A stretch of 64,000 bases of DNA, taken from NCBI GenBank assembly GCA_021325255.1, contig JAJPHP010000023.1:1-64000 (forward strand), given 5' to 3'. The position numbers were made by a program, and so were the translations under genes. Below are positions 36,800-46,042 of the stretch, piece by piece. Every line of letters begins with the position of its first letter. Within the stretch, counting starts at the first letter, position 1. Below the pieces are notes generated by a model. The model made no database searches. It had not been told where the DNA came from and saw nothing but the letters and a program-made list of their open reading frames with translations. Origin of the DNA: Nitrososphaerota archaeon. Lineage in GTDB: Archaea > Thermoproteota > Nitrososphaeria > Nitrososphaerales > CADDZS01.

Positions 36800-38152
36800 C
36801 TATGGCTGCAGCGAAGTTTTCTTTCGCTCATCCACGACGCGCACGGCCTTCCCAACCTCGACCCTTGGGAGACTGTTCGGAGCTACAATCTCCACCTCGG
36901 GCTTGAAGAGCAGAACGTCGTGGAGGTCGTTCGCCAGTTTCCCTGCAAGTTTACTTCTTTCCGATTCTCCGAGAACCTTCTGCCTTGACTCGACGGAAAT
37001 CCGCACCCTGTCCACGGAGTTTTCTGTGTAGACGTGGATTCTGTACTCGGGACCGAGGTCCTTCTCCTTGAGTAATACGGTCTCTACTTCGGACGGCCAA
37101 AAGTTGACACCCGAGATTTTGAGCATGTCGTCGACCCTTGCCCTAATCTCCCTGTACTTCCTGTGCGTCCTTCCGCACTCGCACGCAGGCGGGGAATCCA
37201 GCAGCTTGGAAACGTCTCTGCTGCGATATCTGATCAGGGGCATGGCCTCCTTTGTGAGTGTCGTGAAGACTAGCTCGCCTTCCTCCTCCGCGCCGAGCGG
37301 CTCACCGGTCTTTGGATCAACGACCTCGATTAGATAATAATCCTGCCACATGTGGAGGCCATCGTGCATCGAACAATCGTTCCCGACGCCCGGTCCGCAG
37401 AGCTCCGTAAACCCGTAGACGTCAAAGGGCTCCATGTCCCAAAGCTCGCTGACCTTTTGCTTCATCCCCTTGGTCCAGATCTCGCTGCCAAAGATCCCCT
37501 TCCTCACCTTGGTGTCCTTCGCTGGGTCGATCCCCATCTCGGCCGCCACTTCAGCGAGGCGGAAGGCGTAGGACACTATTGCAGAGAACATCGTCGTCCC
37601 AAAGTCAAGCATGAACTGTATCTGGCGCTTTGAGAAACCGGCGCTCGCCGGGACGATTGTGCACCCCACGGCTCTCGCACCGTGGTAGAAACCAAAACCT
37701 CCGGAGAACATACCGAGGCTCGGCGTAATCTGGAAGACATCCTTGCTCGTGAGGCCGGACATCACGAGGCTTCGCGCGGCGACCTCGCCCCAATCCCTCA
37801 AGTCCTTCTCGGTGTGGAGGCCGAGCGCCGGAGTACCCGTCGTACCCGAGGTAGCGTGCATCTCGACTACCTTCTCCCTCGGGACCGCGAGCATTCCAAA
37901 CGGGTAGGAGAGTCGCAGGTCGTCCTTTGTGGTGAAGAACTTTGCATCCTGAAGATCTCTTATCGAGCGGACGTCTTCCGGCTTCAGCCCTAAACGATCC
38001 AGGGATTTTTTGTAAAATACGGAATTGTCGTAGGAGTACTGCAAAATTTCGCGAAATCTTTTCTCTTGAATTGCCGCCAACTCGCGCTGGGGCAGCGTCT
38101 CCATTTTTTCGTTGTGGTAATGATTTCTCTCATTCATCATTGATTTTCGCAA
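36800..38152 (-). CDS. Phenylacetate-CoA ligase family protein
   Basis: A 450-residue ANL-superfamily ligase of the PaaK type, which activates aryl acids to CoA thioesters using ATP. The phosphate loop is MHATSGTTGTP (about residues 94-104), the adenine region is DVYGFTELCGPG, and the RYRSRDVSKLL and RVDDMLKISGVNFWP segments match the hinge region. The C-terminal AMP-binding lid follows. Length is typical (430-450). It converges with the molybdenum hydroxylase gene and is divergent from a regulator at 38265, which could control it. Confidence 0.92.
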   Translation of the reverse strand: MRKSMMNERNHYHNEKMETLPQRELAAIQEKRFREILQYSYDNSVFYKKSLDRLGLKPEDVRSIRDLQDAKFFTTKDDLRLSYPFGMLAVPREKVVEMHATSGTTGTPALGLHTEKDLRDWGEVAARSLVMSGLTSKDVFQITPSLGMFSGGFGFYHGARAVGCTIVPASAGFSKRQIQFMLDFGTTMFSAIVSYAFRLAEVAAEMGIDPAKDTKVRKGIFGSEIWTKGMKQKVSELWDMEPFDVYGFTELCGPGVGNDCSMHDGLHMWQDYYLIEVVDPKTGEPLGAEEEGELVFTTLTKEAMPLIRYRSRDVSKLLDSPPACECGRTHRKYREIRARVDDMLKISGVNFWPSEVETVLLKEKDLGPEYRIHVYTENSVDRVRISVESRQKVLGESERSKLAGKLANDLHDVLLFKPEVEIVAPNSLPRVEVGKAVRVVDERKKTSLQP

Positions 38153-38215
38153 CTTTTCATCATAAAAGATCTGATTTCAGTTAGAGCAAGCACTTTTCAT
38201 AACTATGTGCAACAA

Positions 38216-38227
38216 GGCTTAATATCG
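38216..38227 (+). promoter_or_regulatory. TATA-like box for the double-HTH regulator
   Basis: GGCTTAATATCG lies about 40 bases before ATG 38265, the distance expected for an archaeal TATA box with a short leader. It sits in the 112-base divergent gap shared with the CoA-ligase gene. Confidence 0.4.
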
Positions 38228-38264
38228 TAGGGCATGCCACGGACGTGCAATTAGAGAATATCAC

Positions 38265-39431
38265 ATGTCCAGCTCTTCTGCAAAGGATTTCCTCGACAAG
38301 GTAGTGCCACACGTCCGGGCCGGTGGAGCGAGAAACATCGTCGAACTTGCAAAGGCTCTGAAGATGCCCGTCGAGACCACAAGATACAAAGTAAAAGGGA
38401 TGCTGAAGCAGGGCCTTGAGATACATGCGAGTGTCGATTACAGCAAGTTCGGCCTGAGGCATTATTATGCGTACTTGAAGCTCTCCGAGAAGGGCAAGGC
38501 TTGGGAGAAGAAACTCTTTGCACTGCTGGGCGAACAGGGGTGCCTTTCCTCCTGCGCGAAACGACTGCCGAGTAACGAGTATGCTTGCAAATTTACGATC
38601 CCGATATCTTCAGAGGCCGGCGGCGGAGGCGGAGGTTCGCTGAAGCGCATGCTCAGGGGGCTCTCGGAGGAGAAACTTATCGGCGGGGTACCTGAAGTGC
38701 ACTCTGTCTCCTGGGAGAGGTCTCACATGATCCAGCCGGAGTTTTTCGACCTGAAACACGGCTCTTGGAAGATAGATTGGAGCAAGATAAAGAAAGAGCC
38801 GCTCTCGGGCGCCGCTTCAACCACTTCTTCTTCCTACCTTGCCTCTGCATCTTCTTCGAAGGCTTCCATTTCACGGAGGAAGGAGGAACCCGAGCCAGAG
38901 TTTGACGAGCTTGACCTGATGATCTGCCGACAGCTAGAGTCAGACGCGCTGACGAGGTTATCTGAGATTGCCTCCTCGCTAAAGACGACGCTGAACAACG
39001 TCTTTTACCATTTCCACAAGCACATTACTGAGGGTAGACTCCTCGACGAGTACGTGATCCGGTGGAACGGGATCGCATCAAAGCAGTCTACGATGTACGT
39101 GCAGCTTTACTTTTCCGATCTGAGTTTTGCCGAGGAGAAGATCGCGAGAGGAGTCATTCGCAAGCTTCCTTTCCTCTGGAGCGACGCCCTGAGCCTTGAT
39201 ACCGGCTTCTATGCGGGAGAGGCTATGGTGCCGCAGGACTCGTACCTCGACATGCTGAGCTTCCTCTCCGGTTCTCTCGGCGACGCCGCTTCTAAGCTAA
39301 AGGTGCTGGTCCTCGATGCGAGGAACAGGCAGCAGTACGCTCTACCCGTGCAATTGTTCAAAAATCACAGGTGGAACTTTGACCCCGATCAGGTCGTCGA
39401 GCAAGCCTCCTCCAAATTGAAGAGAAGCTAG
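38265..39431 (+). CDS. Regulator with two helix-turn-helix/Lrp-like halves
   Basis: A 388-residue protein made of two similar halves. The first HTH is NIVELAKALKMPVETTRYKV (residues 25-44), followed by an alpha/beta part. After a Ser-rich linker (about residues 190-212), the second HTH is TRLSEIASSLKTTLNNVFYH, again followed by an alpha/beta domain. This is a tandem Lrp-like architecture seen in some Thermoproteota and Thaumarchaeota. It is transcribed divergently from the CoA ligase and probably regulates it and the molybdenum hydroxylase. Confidence 0.8.
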   Translation: MSSSSAKDFLDKVVPHVRAGGARNIVELAKALKMPVETTRYKVKGMLKQGLEIHASVDYSKFGLRHYYAYLKLSEKGKAWEKKLFALLGEQGCLSSCAKRLPSNEYACKFTIPISSEAGGGGGGSLKRMLRGLSEEKLIGGVPEVHSVSWERSHMIQPEFFDLKHGSWKIDWSKIKKEPLSGAASTTSSSYLASASSSKASISRRKEEPEPEFDELDLMICRQLESDALTRLSEIASSLKTTLNNVFYHFHKHITEGRLLDEYVIRWNGIASKQSTMYVQLYFSDLSFAEEKIARGVIRKLPFLWSDALSLDTGFYAGEAMVPQDSYLDMLSFLSGSLGDAASKLKVLVLDARNRQQYALPVQLFKNHRWNFDPDQVVEQASSKLKRS

Positions 39432-39482
39432 TGGAATGTAGAGTAGCTTCCTGAGCGAATTCTGCGGTTCCTCTGCCCCTCT

Positions 39483-40325
39483 CTAACAGAGGCACGAATC
39501 GATTCCACTCGCAAACTCTGCGAGGACAGATTTCCACTCGGCTCCCTCGAATACGGTAATGCCGTGGAACTTGGACAACTTTGCAACTTCGTCGCTGAGG
39601 GGCGGAACGGCGAGTATCACGACTTTGGCTCCAATGTCCTTTGCGACGACGATGGCCTTCATCACTTGGTCTAGAGAGGAGAGTGGTTGCGAGCTGCCCG
39701 AGAGCCTTACAACGACACGCTCGGAATCGCTCGTGGAAGACGAGGTAGGATGAGAGCTGCCCGTCCTCGAGGCTAGGAACTCCAATTCATGCACGGTGCC
39801 GGATATTCCTTTGGACTGTACGTCCCTTGAGACCATGTAGCCCCTCTTTGAGAAGACTGACTGGATTGAGCTCAAGACAGAGTCCCACTCCTCCGTCTTT
39901 TCAGAGGTCTTTGGTAGGAGGAGCGATACCTTGTTCATCATCAGTTGCATGGTGTTGGCGATGATCGAGAGGTTTTGCACGGATTGCCTCAGGAGGGCAG
40001 TGCCCTGTTGAGTTAGGGCGTAGACGCGCTTCTTCACTGGGGCGGACTCTTCCCTCTGAGACCAGGTCCCGGAGATCAGTTCCAATCTTTCAAGGGCGTG
40101 AAGGTGCGGATAAAGGGTGCCGTAACTGATCCTAATGCCAAAGGCCCGCGAGAGCTGCTTCCTCAGCTCGTATCCACTTTTTGCTCCAAAGTTGAGCATG
40201 TAGAGTATTTCTACGTCGACGAGCTGCCTCGCGATAGCGCTGCTGGCTGAGTGAGCGGGGATCAGCTCCAGGTTGGTTGCGCCGCCAGTCCCTGAAGATT
40301 GTTGCGAGTTACCTACAATCATCAT
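39483..40325 (-). CDS. PadR-type regulator fused to a restriction-endonuclease-like domain
   Basis: A 280-residue protein. Residues 34-112 are a PadR winged helix (DVEILYMLNFGAKSGYELRK, then GTLYPHLHALERLELI). Residues 165-275 form a separate alpha/beta domain: KGISGTVHELEFLA, AIVVAKDIGAKVVILAVPPL and ITVFEGAEW. This layout resembles the PD-(D/E)xK-fold domains attached to archaeal regulators, where the usual D...ExK triad is often degenerate; here only the HELEFLA part is recognisable. It may act in binding, not cutting. The linker is Ser rich. Convergent with the double-HTH regulator. Confidence 0.75.
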   Translation of the reverse strand: MMIVGNSQQSSGTGGATNLELIPAHSASSAIARQLVDVEILYMLNFGAKSGYELRKQLSRAFGIRISYGTLYPHLHALERLELISGTWSQREESAPVKKRVYALTQQGTALLRQSVQNLSIIANTMQLMMNKVSLLLPKTSEKTEEWDSVLSSIQSVFSKRGYMVSRDVQSKGISGTVHELEFLASRTGSSHPTSSSTSDSERVVVRLSGSSQPLSSLDQVMKAIVVAKDIGAKVVILAVPPLSDEVAKLSKFHGITVFEGAEWKSVLAEFASGIDSCLC

Positions 40326-40743
40326 TTTGTTTTTTTAATCTTTCCTAATTTTGATACGAATTCTACAGAGGCGTTGACAAATGGAAGTTAGGCGCTAGCG
40401 GCATGGTTGATCACTTCTACCTCTGTGTCGCAAGAAGAATTGAGATTCAAATTCGCGCGCACAATATTTAATCGATATGAGCTCTGCATATTGATTCCAA
40501 AATCAGTACAGGAAACCCAAATTCCCAGTCGAATCTTTCCTCACGATTAGTCTGGAAAGAACCTGGGAATTACACAGCGAAAACAGTTAGGAGCGCTAGT
40601 CAAACGCAGGAGGGATCTAAGTTCCCTTCTTCAGACTAGTTGGAGATTATTGTTGCGAGGTGTAAAGCCGAACAAAATACGAGTATTCTAGAAGGAAAAA
40701 AGGGGGTGTGCGAGAGAGAGGGGATTCTCTCCCGGCAGGCGAC
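40326..40743. other. Intergenic region, no gene seen
   Basis: Spacer of about 420 bases between two minus-strand regulators. AT-rich sequence near 40330-40370 and 40460-40500 may be promoter. The right end (40690-40740) is GA rich. No RNA gene, repeat or coding frame recognised. Confidence 0.35.
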
Positions 40744-41061
40744 TTACTCGTTTGGAACGAGGTTCAAATCCTCTTTTATCGAGAGGAACTGGTTCAGGAG
40801 CTGATACCCCTTGTCCGAAAGGTGGTAGAGCTTCTTTCCGTCATCGTCGCTCGAGATCACGAGCCCCTGAGCCTCAAGTGCCCGGATGTATCCCTGCATC
40901 ACTGTCCATGAGAGGTTTGCCTTGTAGAGTATGTGTGTTGGCTTTTCGGCACCTGCGCCTATCGCTCTCAGGATGTCGCAGTACGTTTCCATCTTTGAAC
41001 GTCTGTTGAGTTGGGGCGGACTCATCTGTTGAGGCCGCATTGTGATGTTTTCCATTGCCAT
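40744..41061 (-). CDS. Winged-helix protein, HTH_45-like
   Basis: A 105-residue single winged helix. RRSKMETYCDILRAIGAGAE is the first helix, KPTHILYKANLSWTVMQGYI the turn and recognition helix, and KLYHLSDKGYQLLNQFL the wing. It is the third member of this family in the window and stands at the edge of the pilus/AAA locus, transcribed divergently from the gene at 41244, which it may control. Confidence 0.85.
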   Translation of the reverse strand: MAMENITMRPQQMSPPQLNRRSKMETYCDILRAIGAGAEKPTHILYKANLSWTVMQGYIRALEAQGLVISSDDDGKKLYHLSDKGYQLLNQFLSIKEDLNLVPNE

Positions 41062-41212
41062 GTTTTGGTTGTCTGACTTCCTTATGAAAAGCAGAGTATC
41101 GATCTTTGTTATATCAAGATGCTGTCACTAGAAATGTACTCCATAAGTGAAACTCAGTTAATTAATGCCGCACGCTCAGTCGGGATCCGCACTCCACAAT
41201 CTCTAATATTGA

Positions 41213-41220
41213 TTTATAGA
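41213..41220 (+). promoter_or_regulatory. TATA-like box for the 206-residue unknown
   Basis: TTTATAGA is centred about 27 bases before the TTG start at 41244, the spacing expected for a leaderless archaeal transcript. No Shine-Dalgarno precedes the TTG, which agrees. Confidence 0.5.
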
Positions 41221-41243
41221 GAAATATCCTCTGGAAAGCCCTC

Positions 41244-41864
41244 TTGGCCCAAGAAGAGCAACAAAATCAAAGCAGTTCTCCAAAAACTACTACTCAACTT
41301 ACGATCGGTTCTCAGCAGTCGCAGAAGGACTCTGAGGTTAACATCTCGATTAGATTTCTCAGCGAAGAACTATTACAGATTTCGGAACTATCGGAAATGG
41401 AGAGGGGGTATGCGGGAGAACTCGCTGCTTATCTCAAGCAGTTTCTCGAGCCGATGGGTATGCCATTTCACATCAAACCTTCGTCGCTGTTGAGATCTGA
41501 CAGTTCTCTCTCTGACGTTATTCTTACGCCGCAGGGCACTCTGATCCTGATGCACAGCAACGGAATGGTCAACTCGAAATCTCTCGACTCGCTGCAGTCG
41601 GAGACGCTGCTTCGCATTCTCAACGAATTAATTCCGGAGATGAAGTCTGTCCTCTCCGAGAGGAGACAGAAGATCTCTGGACGAGTCGGGCTGCTTGAGA
41701 AGGCGACTCGAGAGTTCAGGAGGGTTCCGCCAGGAGGCTCTTCTGCATCCACGATAAAGAAGACGCACTCGCCTCAAGGTGGCTACTCGGGCAAGGAAAA
41801 GGACTCTTCTGCATCTCAAGGAGAGCCAGAGGACGCACTGAAGGCGGCTCTTACGAAGAACTAG
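41244..41864 (+). CDS. Unknown protein of the pilus/AAA locus (206 residues)
   Basis: A 206-residue soluble protein with a Gln/Ser-rich N-terminal tail, a structured middle (VNISIRFLSEELLQISELSE to LLRILNELIPEMKSVLSERR) and a Ser/Gly-rich C-terminal tail. No membrane span or catalytic motif. It starts at TTG 41244 in a probable leaderless message. It is followed by another unknown on the same strand and faces the VWA/MoxR pair, so I infer a shared role with them. Family not recognised. Confidence 0.6.
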   Translation: MAQEEQQNQSSSPKTTTQLTIGSQQSQKDSEVNISIRFLSEELLQISELSEMERGYAGELAAYLKQFLEPMGMPFHIKPSSLLRSDSSLSDVILTPQGTLILMHSNGMVNSKSLDSLQSETLLRILNELIPEMKSVLSERRQKISGRVGLLEKATREFRRVPPGGSSASTIKKTHSPQGGYSGKEKDSSASQGEPEDALKAALTKN

Positions 41865-42011
41865 CCCTTTTGAGAGACTTTCATAATTCGAGACGAGAGA
41901 GGAAATTTCATTCCTCATTCTCTCATGCGAGCATTCCTTTCCTCTGGTTATCCGCGGCTCTTTCGAATCTAATCTTCTCGTCTCAAGTGGATCGACTCCA
42001 GAGAGGGCACG

Positions 42012-42020
42012 TTTTTAAAT
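42012..42020 (+). promoter_or_regulatory. TATA-like box for the 188-residue unknown
   Basis: TTTTTAAAT is centred about 39 bases before the TTG at 42055. With the usual 25-base TATA-to-start distance the transcript would begin just upstream of the TTG, and no Shine-Dalgarno is seen. Confidence 0.4.
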
Positions 42021-42054
42021 TGCGAGTAACACTCGGACGGCTGAAGCTCATAAT

Positions 42055-42621
42055 TTGAAGCCAGAACTCTCGCTGCCCAACGTGATTATTCCTTTTGAAA
42101 ACCTAGCTGACCTCGGCGTGACTCTCGACGAGTACATCGAGCTCCACTCAAAGATGGCCACCAAATTTGAAAACAGGCTGGGAGTGCTGTTGAGGGGCAG
42201 CGGTGAGCAGGGGGATAGCATGCTGCAGCAGATGGACTCCGACTCTGATTCGAGAAAGAACAAGAAGAACCCAAAGGACGACCGGAGGAGGAGCGGAGAA
42301 TCTGACGATCCCGACTGGGTGACCCTGGGAAATGAAGAGTTCTCGATTCGAATTGCCAGTCCCAGACTGGATTCGATTCGCAACGCCGAGGTCTCTGCGC
42401 TGTTTAAGGCAGTAGAAGCCCTAAAAACCAAACTCGTTGCGCTAGAGTATGTGAGGAAGGTGCTCGGCGAACTTCCGAACAGGGGATTTAGGACGGACGC
42501 GAGGATCCTCGTCGTTTTCAGGGAGGGAGTTCCGAAACAGATCATACCCACCTCGGAGCAGGGAAGGCAGCTGGTAAAGTTCAGGTACTCCGAAGAGTTC
42601 CAGATTGCCGCGCTAAAGTAG
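42055..42621 (+). CDS. Unknown protein of the pilus/AAA locus (188 residues)
   Basis: A 188-residue soluble protein: an N-terminal helix pair (NLADLGVTLDEYIELHSKMA), a charged low-complexity linker rich in Asp, Ser and Lys (about residues 50-82), and a helical/beta C-terminal half (EVSALFKAVEALKTKLVALE, ARILVVFREGVPKQIIPT). Its end overlaps the end of the convergent VWA gene by nine bases, so the pair has been kept compact. Family not recognised; a partner or substrate of the VWA/MoxR pair is a guess from position. Confidence 0.6.
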   Translation: MKPELSLPNVIIPFENLADLGVTLDEYIELHSKMATKFENRLGVLLRGSGEQGDSMLQQMDSDSDSRKNKKNPKDDRRRSGESDDPDWVTLGNEEFSIRIASPRLDSIRNAEVSALFKAVEALKTKLVALEYVRKVLGELPNRGFRTDARILVVFREGVPKQIIPTSEQGRQLVKFRYSEEFQIAALK

Positions 42622-44409
42622 GCCCGGGACGTCCAGGTAGGTCTTTACGAACTGCTTCATCAAATCACTAGGCTGGTTTATCACACAGTTCAGCCTGAAG
42701 TACCTCTGAATCGCAGAGCTTCCGACTCCGAGACCTAGGAGAAGTATCCCCTTCTTGTTGACCTTCTCTATTGTTGTGATTAGTTCCTTTTCTATCCCCT
42801 CGTAGCCCAGAGGATAGCCGTCTGAGATAACTAGAATAGCCTTCACCTCGGCTGTCATCGAAGACAGCCGGCTCGCCGCGATCCTAAGCGCGTCGGGAAG
42901 GTATGTCTTTATCCCAGATGAGAGGCCGCCGGCCCTGCTCTTCACTGTGTTGCTGTAGTTTTCCTTAAAGTCCTTGATTATGAAGAGGTTCTCGTTGAAA
43001 GCTAGGCAGCACCAGGCCTCAGGCGTTGTGAAGAGGTCCTTCGCCACCTCCATGATGCACACTGCAATGTCCTTGACCTTGCCCTGGAGCTGCTCGAGAC
43101 TCTTGCTCGCGTCGATGATAATGGCCCAGGCCTCGCTCTTCTTCTCGATCTCCTCGCGCGCAAAGTAGTCGTTGCTCGTGTTCTTCGAGGCGACGTATTG
43201 TATAGCCTTCTGCATGTCGATGTACCCCGCCTCCTCGTTTTGTCTCTCGTCAACGTCGGTCTTCATCTGCCTAAGTTGCTCGAGGATGCTCCTGATTGGA
43301 CCGACGAGTTTTGCCCTGACCCGGACAAATTCTGCATAATCTTCGGCGGGCATGGTATAGTTCTCAATGTGCGAGGTCGGATCCAGTTTCCTGTACAGTG
43401 CAATCATTCTCTGGTTTGCCGCGAGCAATTCGAGCCAAGAGTCGAGTATCTCCCTTCCTGTTGCTACGTCTGACTTGCCCTCGGGATTAATACCGAGTTG
43501 CTTGCAGCACAGTTCAAGGACTCTTTCCCGCTCCTCGGGCGATTCGGTGATTGCCGATTTTTCGAAGAGATAGTTTGTCCCAGAGTGGGACTCTGTGTGC
43601 GGGAGAGAGTGGACCATCGATAACCTGACGGAGTTGCGGTTGAAGGTCGAGCAGATGAGCTCCGCTATTTGCACTTTGAGTTTTGAAAGGGTGAGGCTGT
43701 TTCCCCAGAACTCTTGCAGGGGATCCTTTCCCTTCTCTTGACTTTTTTCAATGGGGTGAGAGAAAATATCATGTGAGAGCTCCTCAAGCGAGCATAGCTC
43801 CTTGTGAAGCGCGGTGAGTTCCTTGTCGATTTGCTCTCCAAGCGGAACGCGGAGTCTGCCCACCAGAGAAAGAGAGAAGAGATCTGCGGCGAAGAGGTCT
43901 GCAATGTCGCCTCTTTCGCTGAGGTCTTTGAATCTCAAATAGGCGTAGTGGTTTGCGTACGCCATTGTCGATAATAATCCGGGGAACTTGGCTCGCATCA
44001 GTCCCCTTGCTGCAAAGTCCTCCGTCAGCGAGATTGCGAACATCAAGTTGTTGAGTCCCCCTCTCCCAGGGCTAATGTCCCTGTAGATGGAATAGTCTGT
44101 TACCACGCTGTGAAGAGCAAGGTGGTGGAGGGAGGCGTTGAAGACCTGCCAGAGGGCAGACTTGCCGCTGTCGTCGTTGTCAAAGTACATCCCGTGCAAG
44201 CTCAAAACGTTTTCTCGAGCCTGCTTCGGCGTGGGTATGCGCAGGACGTAACCTACGGAGTCCCTCTCGAGTTTGGGGTAGCCGTCGTCCTGGAATAGTA
44301 GTTTGATTTCATCGGCTTTCTTCTGAGAGATGGAGAGAGTGGTGCCCCAGGCGTATTCATTCAGGTTCATTTTCAAACTGCACTCTGGAGTTTTTTTGTT
44401 CTGTTGCAT
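42613..44409 (-). CDS. VWA-domain protein, MoxR partner (CoxE/NorD-like layout)
   Basis: A protein of about 598 residues from ATG 44409 (frame open to TTG 44442). The first 400 residues are helical with no known domain. The C-terminal 200 form a von Willebrand A domain with an intact metal site: IIIDASKSL (DxSxS) and LVISDGYP. VWA proteins encoded next to MoxR/CbbQ ATPases act as the adaptor that brings the ATPase to its target for insertion of metal or remodelling. The MoxR gene ends only about 56 bases upstream of ATG 44409 on the same strand, so this is an operon. Confidence 0.88.
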   Translation of the reverse strand: MQQNKKTPECSLKMNLNEYAWGTTLSISQKKADEIKLLFQDDGYPKLERDSVGYVLRIPTPKQARENVLSLHGMYFDNDDSGKSALWQVFNASLHHLALHSVVTDYSIYRDISPGRGGLNNLMFAISLTEDFAARGLMRAKFPGLLSTMAYANHYAYLRFKDLSERGDIADLFAADLFSLSLVGRLRVPLGEQIDKELTALHKELCSLEELSHDIFSHPIEKSQEKGKDPLQEFWGNSLTLSKLKVQIAELICSTFNRNSVRLSMVHSLPHTESHSGTNYLFEKSAITESPEERERVLELCCKQLGINPEGKSDVATGREILDSWLELLAANQRMIALYRKLDPTSHIENYTMPAEDYAEFVRVRAKLVGPIRSILEQLRQMKTDVDERQNEEAGYIDMQKAIQYVASKNTSNDYFAREEIEKKSEAWAIIIDASKSLEQLQGKVKDIAVCIMEVAKDLFTTPEAWCCLAFNENLFIIKDFKENYSNTVKSRAGGLSSGIKTYLPDALRIAASRLSSMTAEVKAILVISDGYPLGYEGIEKELITTIEKVNKKGILLLGLGVGSSAIQRYFRLNCVINQPSDLMKQFVKTYLDVPGLL

Positions 44410-44465
44410 TCTTGTAGTTAGGACACTGAGAAAAAGGAGCAAAGAGAGAATTGCATGGCAGATCT

Positions 44466-45755
44466 CTAGATAGAGTTCAGGTCAAAATCAGAATCGCTAG
44501 AGTGCGAGATTGTTCTCGGAAGGTTGAACATGGGACGAGCTACGACTTCAGGCTCCTCTTCCTGAGCTTGCCTTTTCTCCTCCACGTGAGTTTCCTCTTG
44601 CTGCCTTGAGGATTCTCTTTCGACTGTACGCTCACTTTGAGAAGCGCGCGGTTTCTCTGAAGATCCTGTAAATACCATCCTGACTATGCGCCTTACAATG
44701 TCCTGGACCTCCGGGTTGTCAGAGGTCATCGCGATTATTGTTTCTTCGGCTGCGGACTCTGGAGATACGCCGTCGGAGACGAGCTTCGCCCAGTTTACTA
44801 GGTCGCCGACTGAAGGACCGTAAGGAATCTCACTCGCCTTGTACTCGCGCCTCAGCTCCGCGCCGACCCGAACAATGTTTCTCGCAATGTCCTCGGGCAC
44901 AGCTCCGCTGTTTGTGACAAGAGTGACTTCATCGGCAGAGATGGTGTCTCCGATGCTCAGATAATCAAAGTCAATCCAAACGGACATTCTCCTGCGAAAC
45001 GCGGCGTTGAGTGGTTTTGTTCCAGCGAACTCTGAAGAGAACGGGTTCATGCTGATTACGACGTAGCCTGCGGGGTGTCTTGGAATGATCTCGTTGTCCT
45101 TTTCGTTGAGGACGAGGTGACCTCTTGTATCGAGGACCGGATTTAATCTGGTTGCGACGTCCTGCTTCATCATGTTCGCCTCGTCGAGATATAGTATGCC
45201 GCCGTAGCGACACCACGAGACGATCTGTCCATCGATCCAGTTCTCCGCGCCGAGACCAATGTACCTGCCGAAGAGGTCGTAAGATGAGGTCTGGAGACCG
45301 CAGTTGATTTCCCATAGTGGGAGTCCTGCAATTTCTGCTACGAGATAGACTATGTGGGTTTTTCCAGTTCCGCTCGGACCAATGAGAGCGCACTGCTTGA
45401 AGTGGTAGAGAGAGCGCATGATTCGCTCGACGTATTTTTCTCCCCTGTCGATAAACGGCGGAGTTCCCTTGGGTATGAGGGCTTTGTACTTGTCACCAAA
45501 GGTAAAGCCCTGGGTGAGCTCGTACTTTGTAACCTCGTACTTTGAGTCGAGGTCGGGTCGGGGGCGGGTCCTGATTCTTGAGATCGCAATGTTGAGCCTC
45601 ACGCCGGAACCCTGGGCGGTGTGCACACTCTTCTCATACTGCTTCTCGAGCTGCACCTGTCTAGTAGTTGTGTAGGCCATCGCCATCGTGGAGCCGTTGG
45701 CTTTTGCCGGAGACTTTTGTTCTTCGTGCTCTTGTTCTTGCCGAGTTGTAGCCAC
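44466..45755 (-). CDS. MoxR/CbbQ-type AAA+ ATPase
   Basis: A 429-residue AAA+ protein. Walker A is LIGPSGTGKTH (residues 124-134), Walker B ILYLDEANMM (187-196), sensor 1 VVISMNPFSSEFAG and the arginine finger region NAAFRRRMSVWID, followed by the helical lid. The family (CbbQ, NorQ, GvpN, MoxR) works as hexamers with a VWA protein to remodel a client. The N-terminal 60 and C-terminal 60 residues are low-complexity and charged. Start GTG 45755 is supported by AGGAGG nine bases upstream. It heads the operon with the VWA gene. Confidence 0.92.
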   Translation of the reverse strand: MATTRQEQEHEEQKSPAKANGSTMAMAYTTTRQVQLEKQYEKSVHTAQGSGVRLNIAISRIRTRPRPDLDSKYEVTKYELTQGFTFGDKYKALIPKGTPPFIDRGEKYVERIMRSLYHFKQCALIGPSGTGKTHIVYLVAEIAGLPLWEINCGLQTSSYDLFGRYIGLGAENWIDGQIVSWCRYGGILYLDEANMMKQDVATRLNPVLDTRGHLVLNEKDNEIIPRHPAGYVVISMNPFSSEFAGTKPLNAAFRRRMSVWIDFDYLSIGDTISADEVTLVTNSGAVPEDIARNIVRVGAELRREYKASEIPYGPSVGDLVNWAKLVSDGVSPESAAEETIIAMTSDNPEVQDIVRRIVRMVFTGSSEKPRASQSERTVERESSRQQEETHVEEKRQAQEEEPEVVARPMFNLPRTISHSSDSDFDLNSI

Positions 45756-46042
45756 AAAACGCGCCTCCTGAGTTTTCAGATTATAGTGATCTCTAGGCCC
45801 GCGGACATCTCTCTCAAGTGTTGAGATTTGCCTATAGGTCTTTGTGGAACACGGATCAGAATCTGGAATTCACAAATTATTTCATAATAAATTGACAAAC
45901 CTGTTCCTTCGAAACGACAGGATAATATATCGTGAATGGAGACGAGTATAGGGATGCAGCCGGATATACTTTGCTTTCCGCGGACATAGTAGTAAGCAAG
46001 TAAAATGCTGCAAGACTTTGTTGGAGAATAGACTCGAACTAA

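Noticed and set aside
40755..40790. T-loop-like GGTTCAAATCC suggesting a tRNA
   Set aside because: It lies inside the coding sequence of the winged-helix gene (VPNE end) and no acceptor stem or anticodon arm surrounds it.
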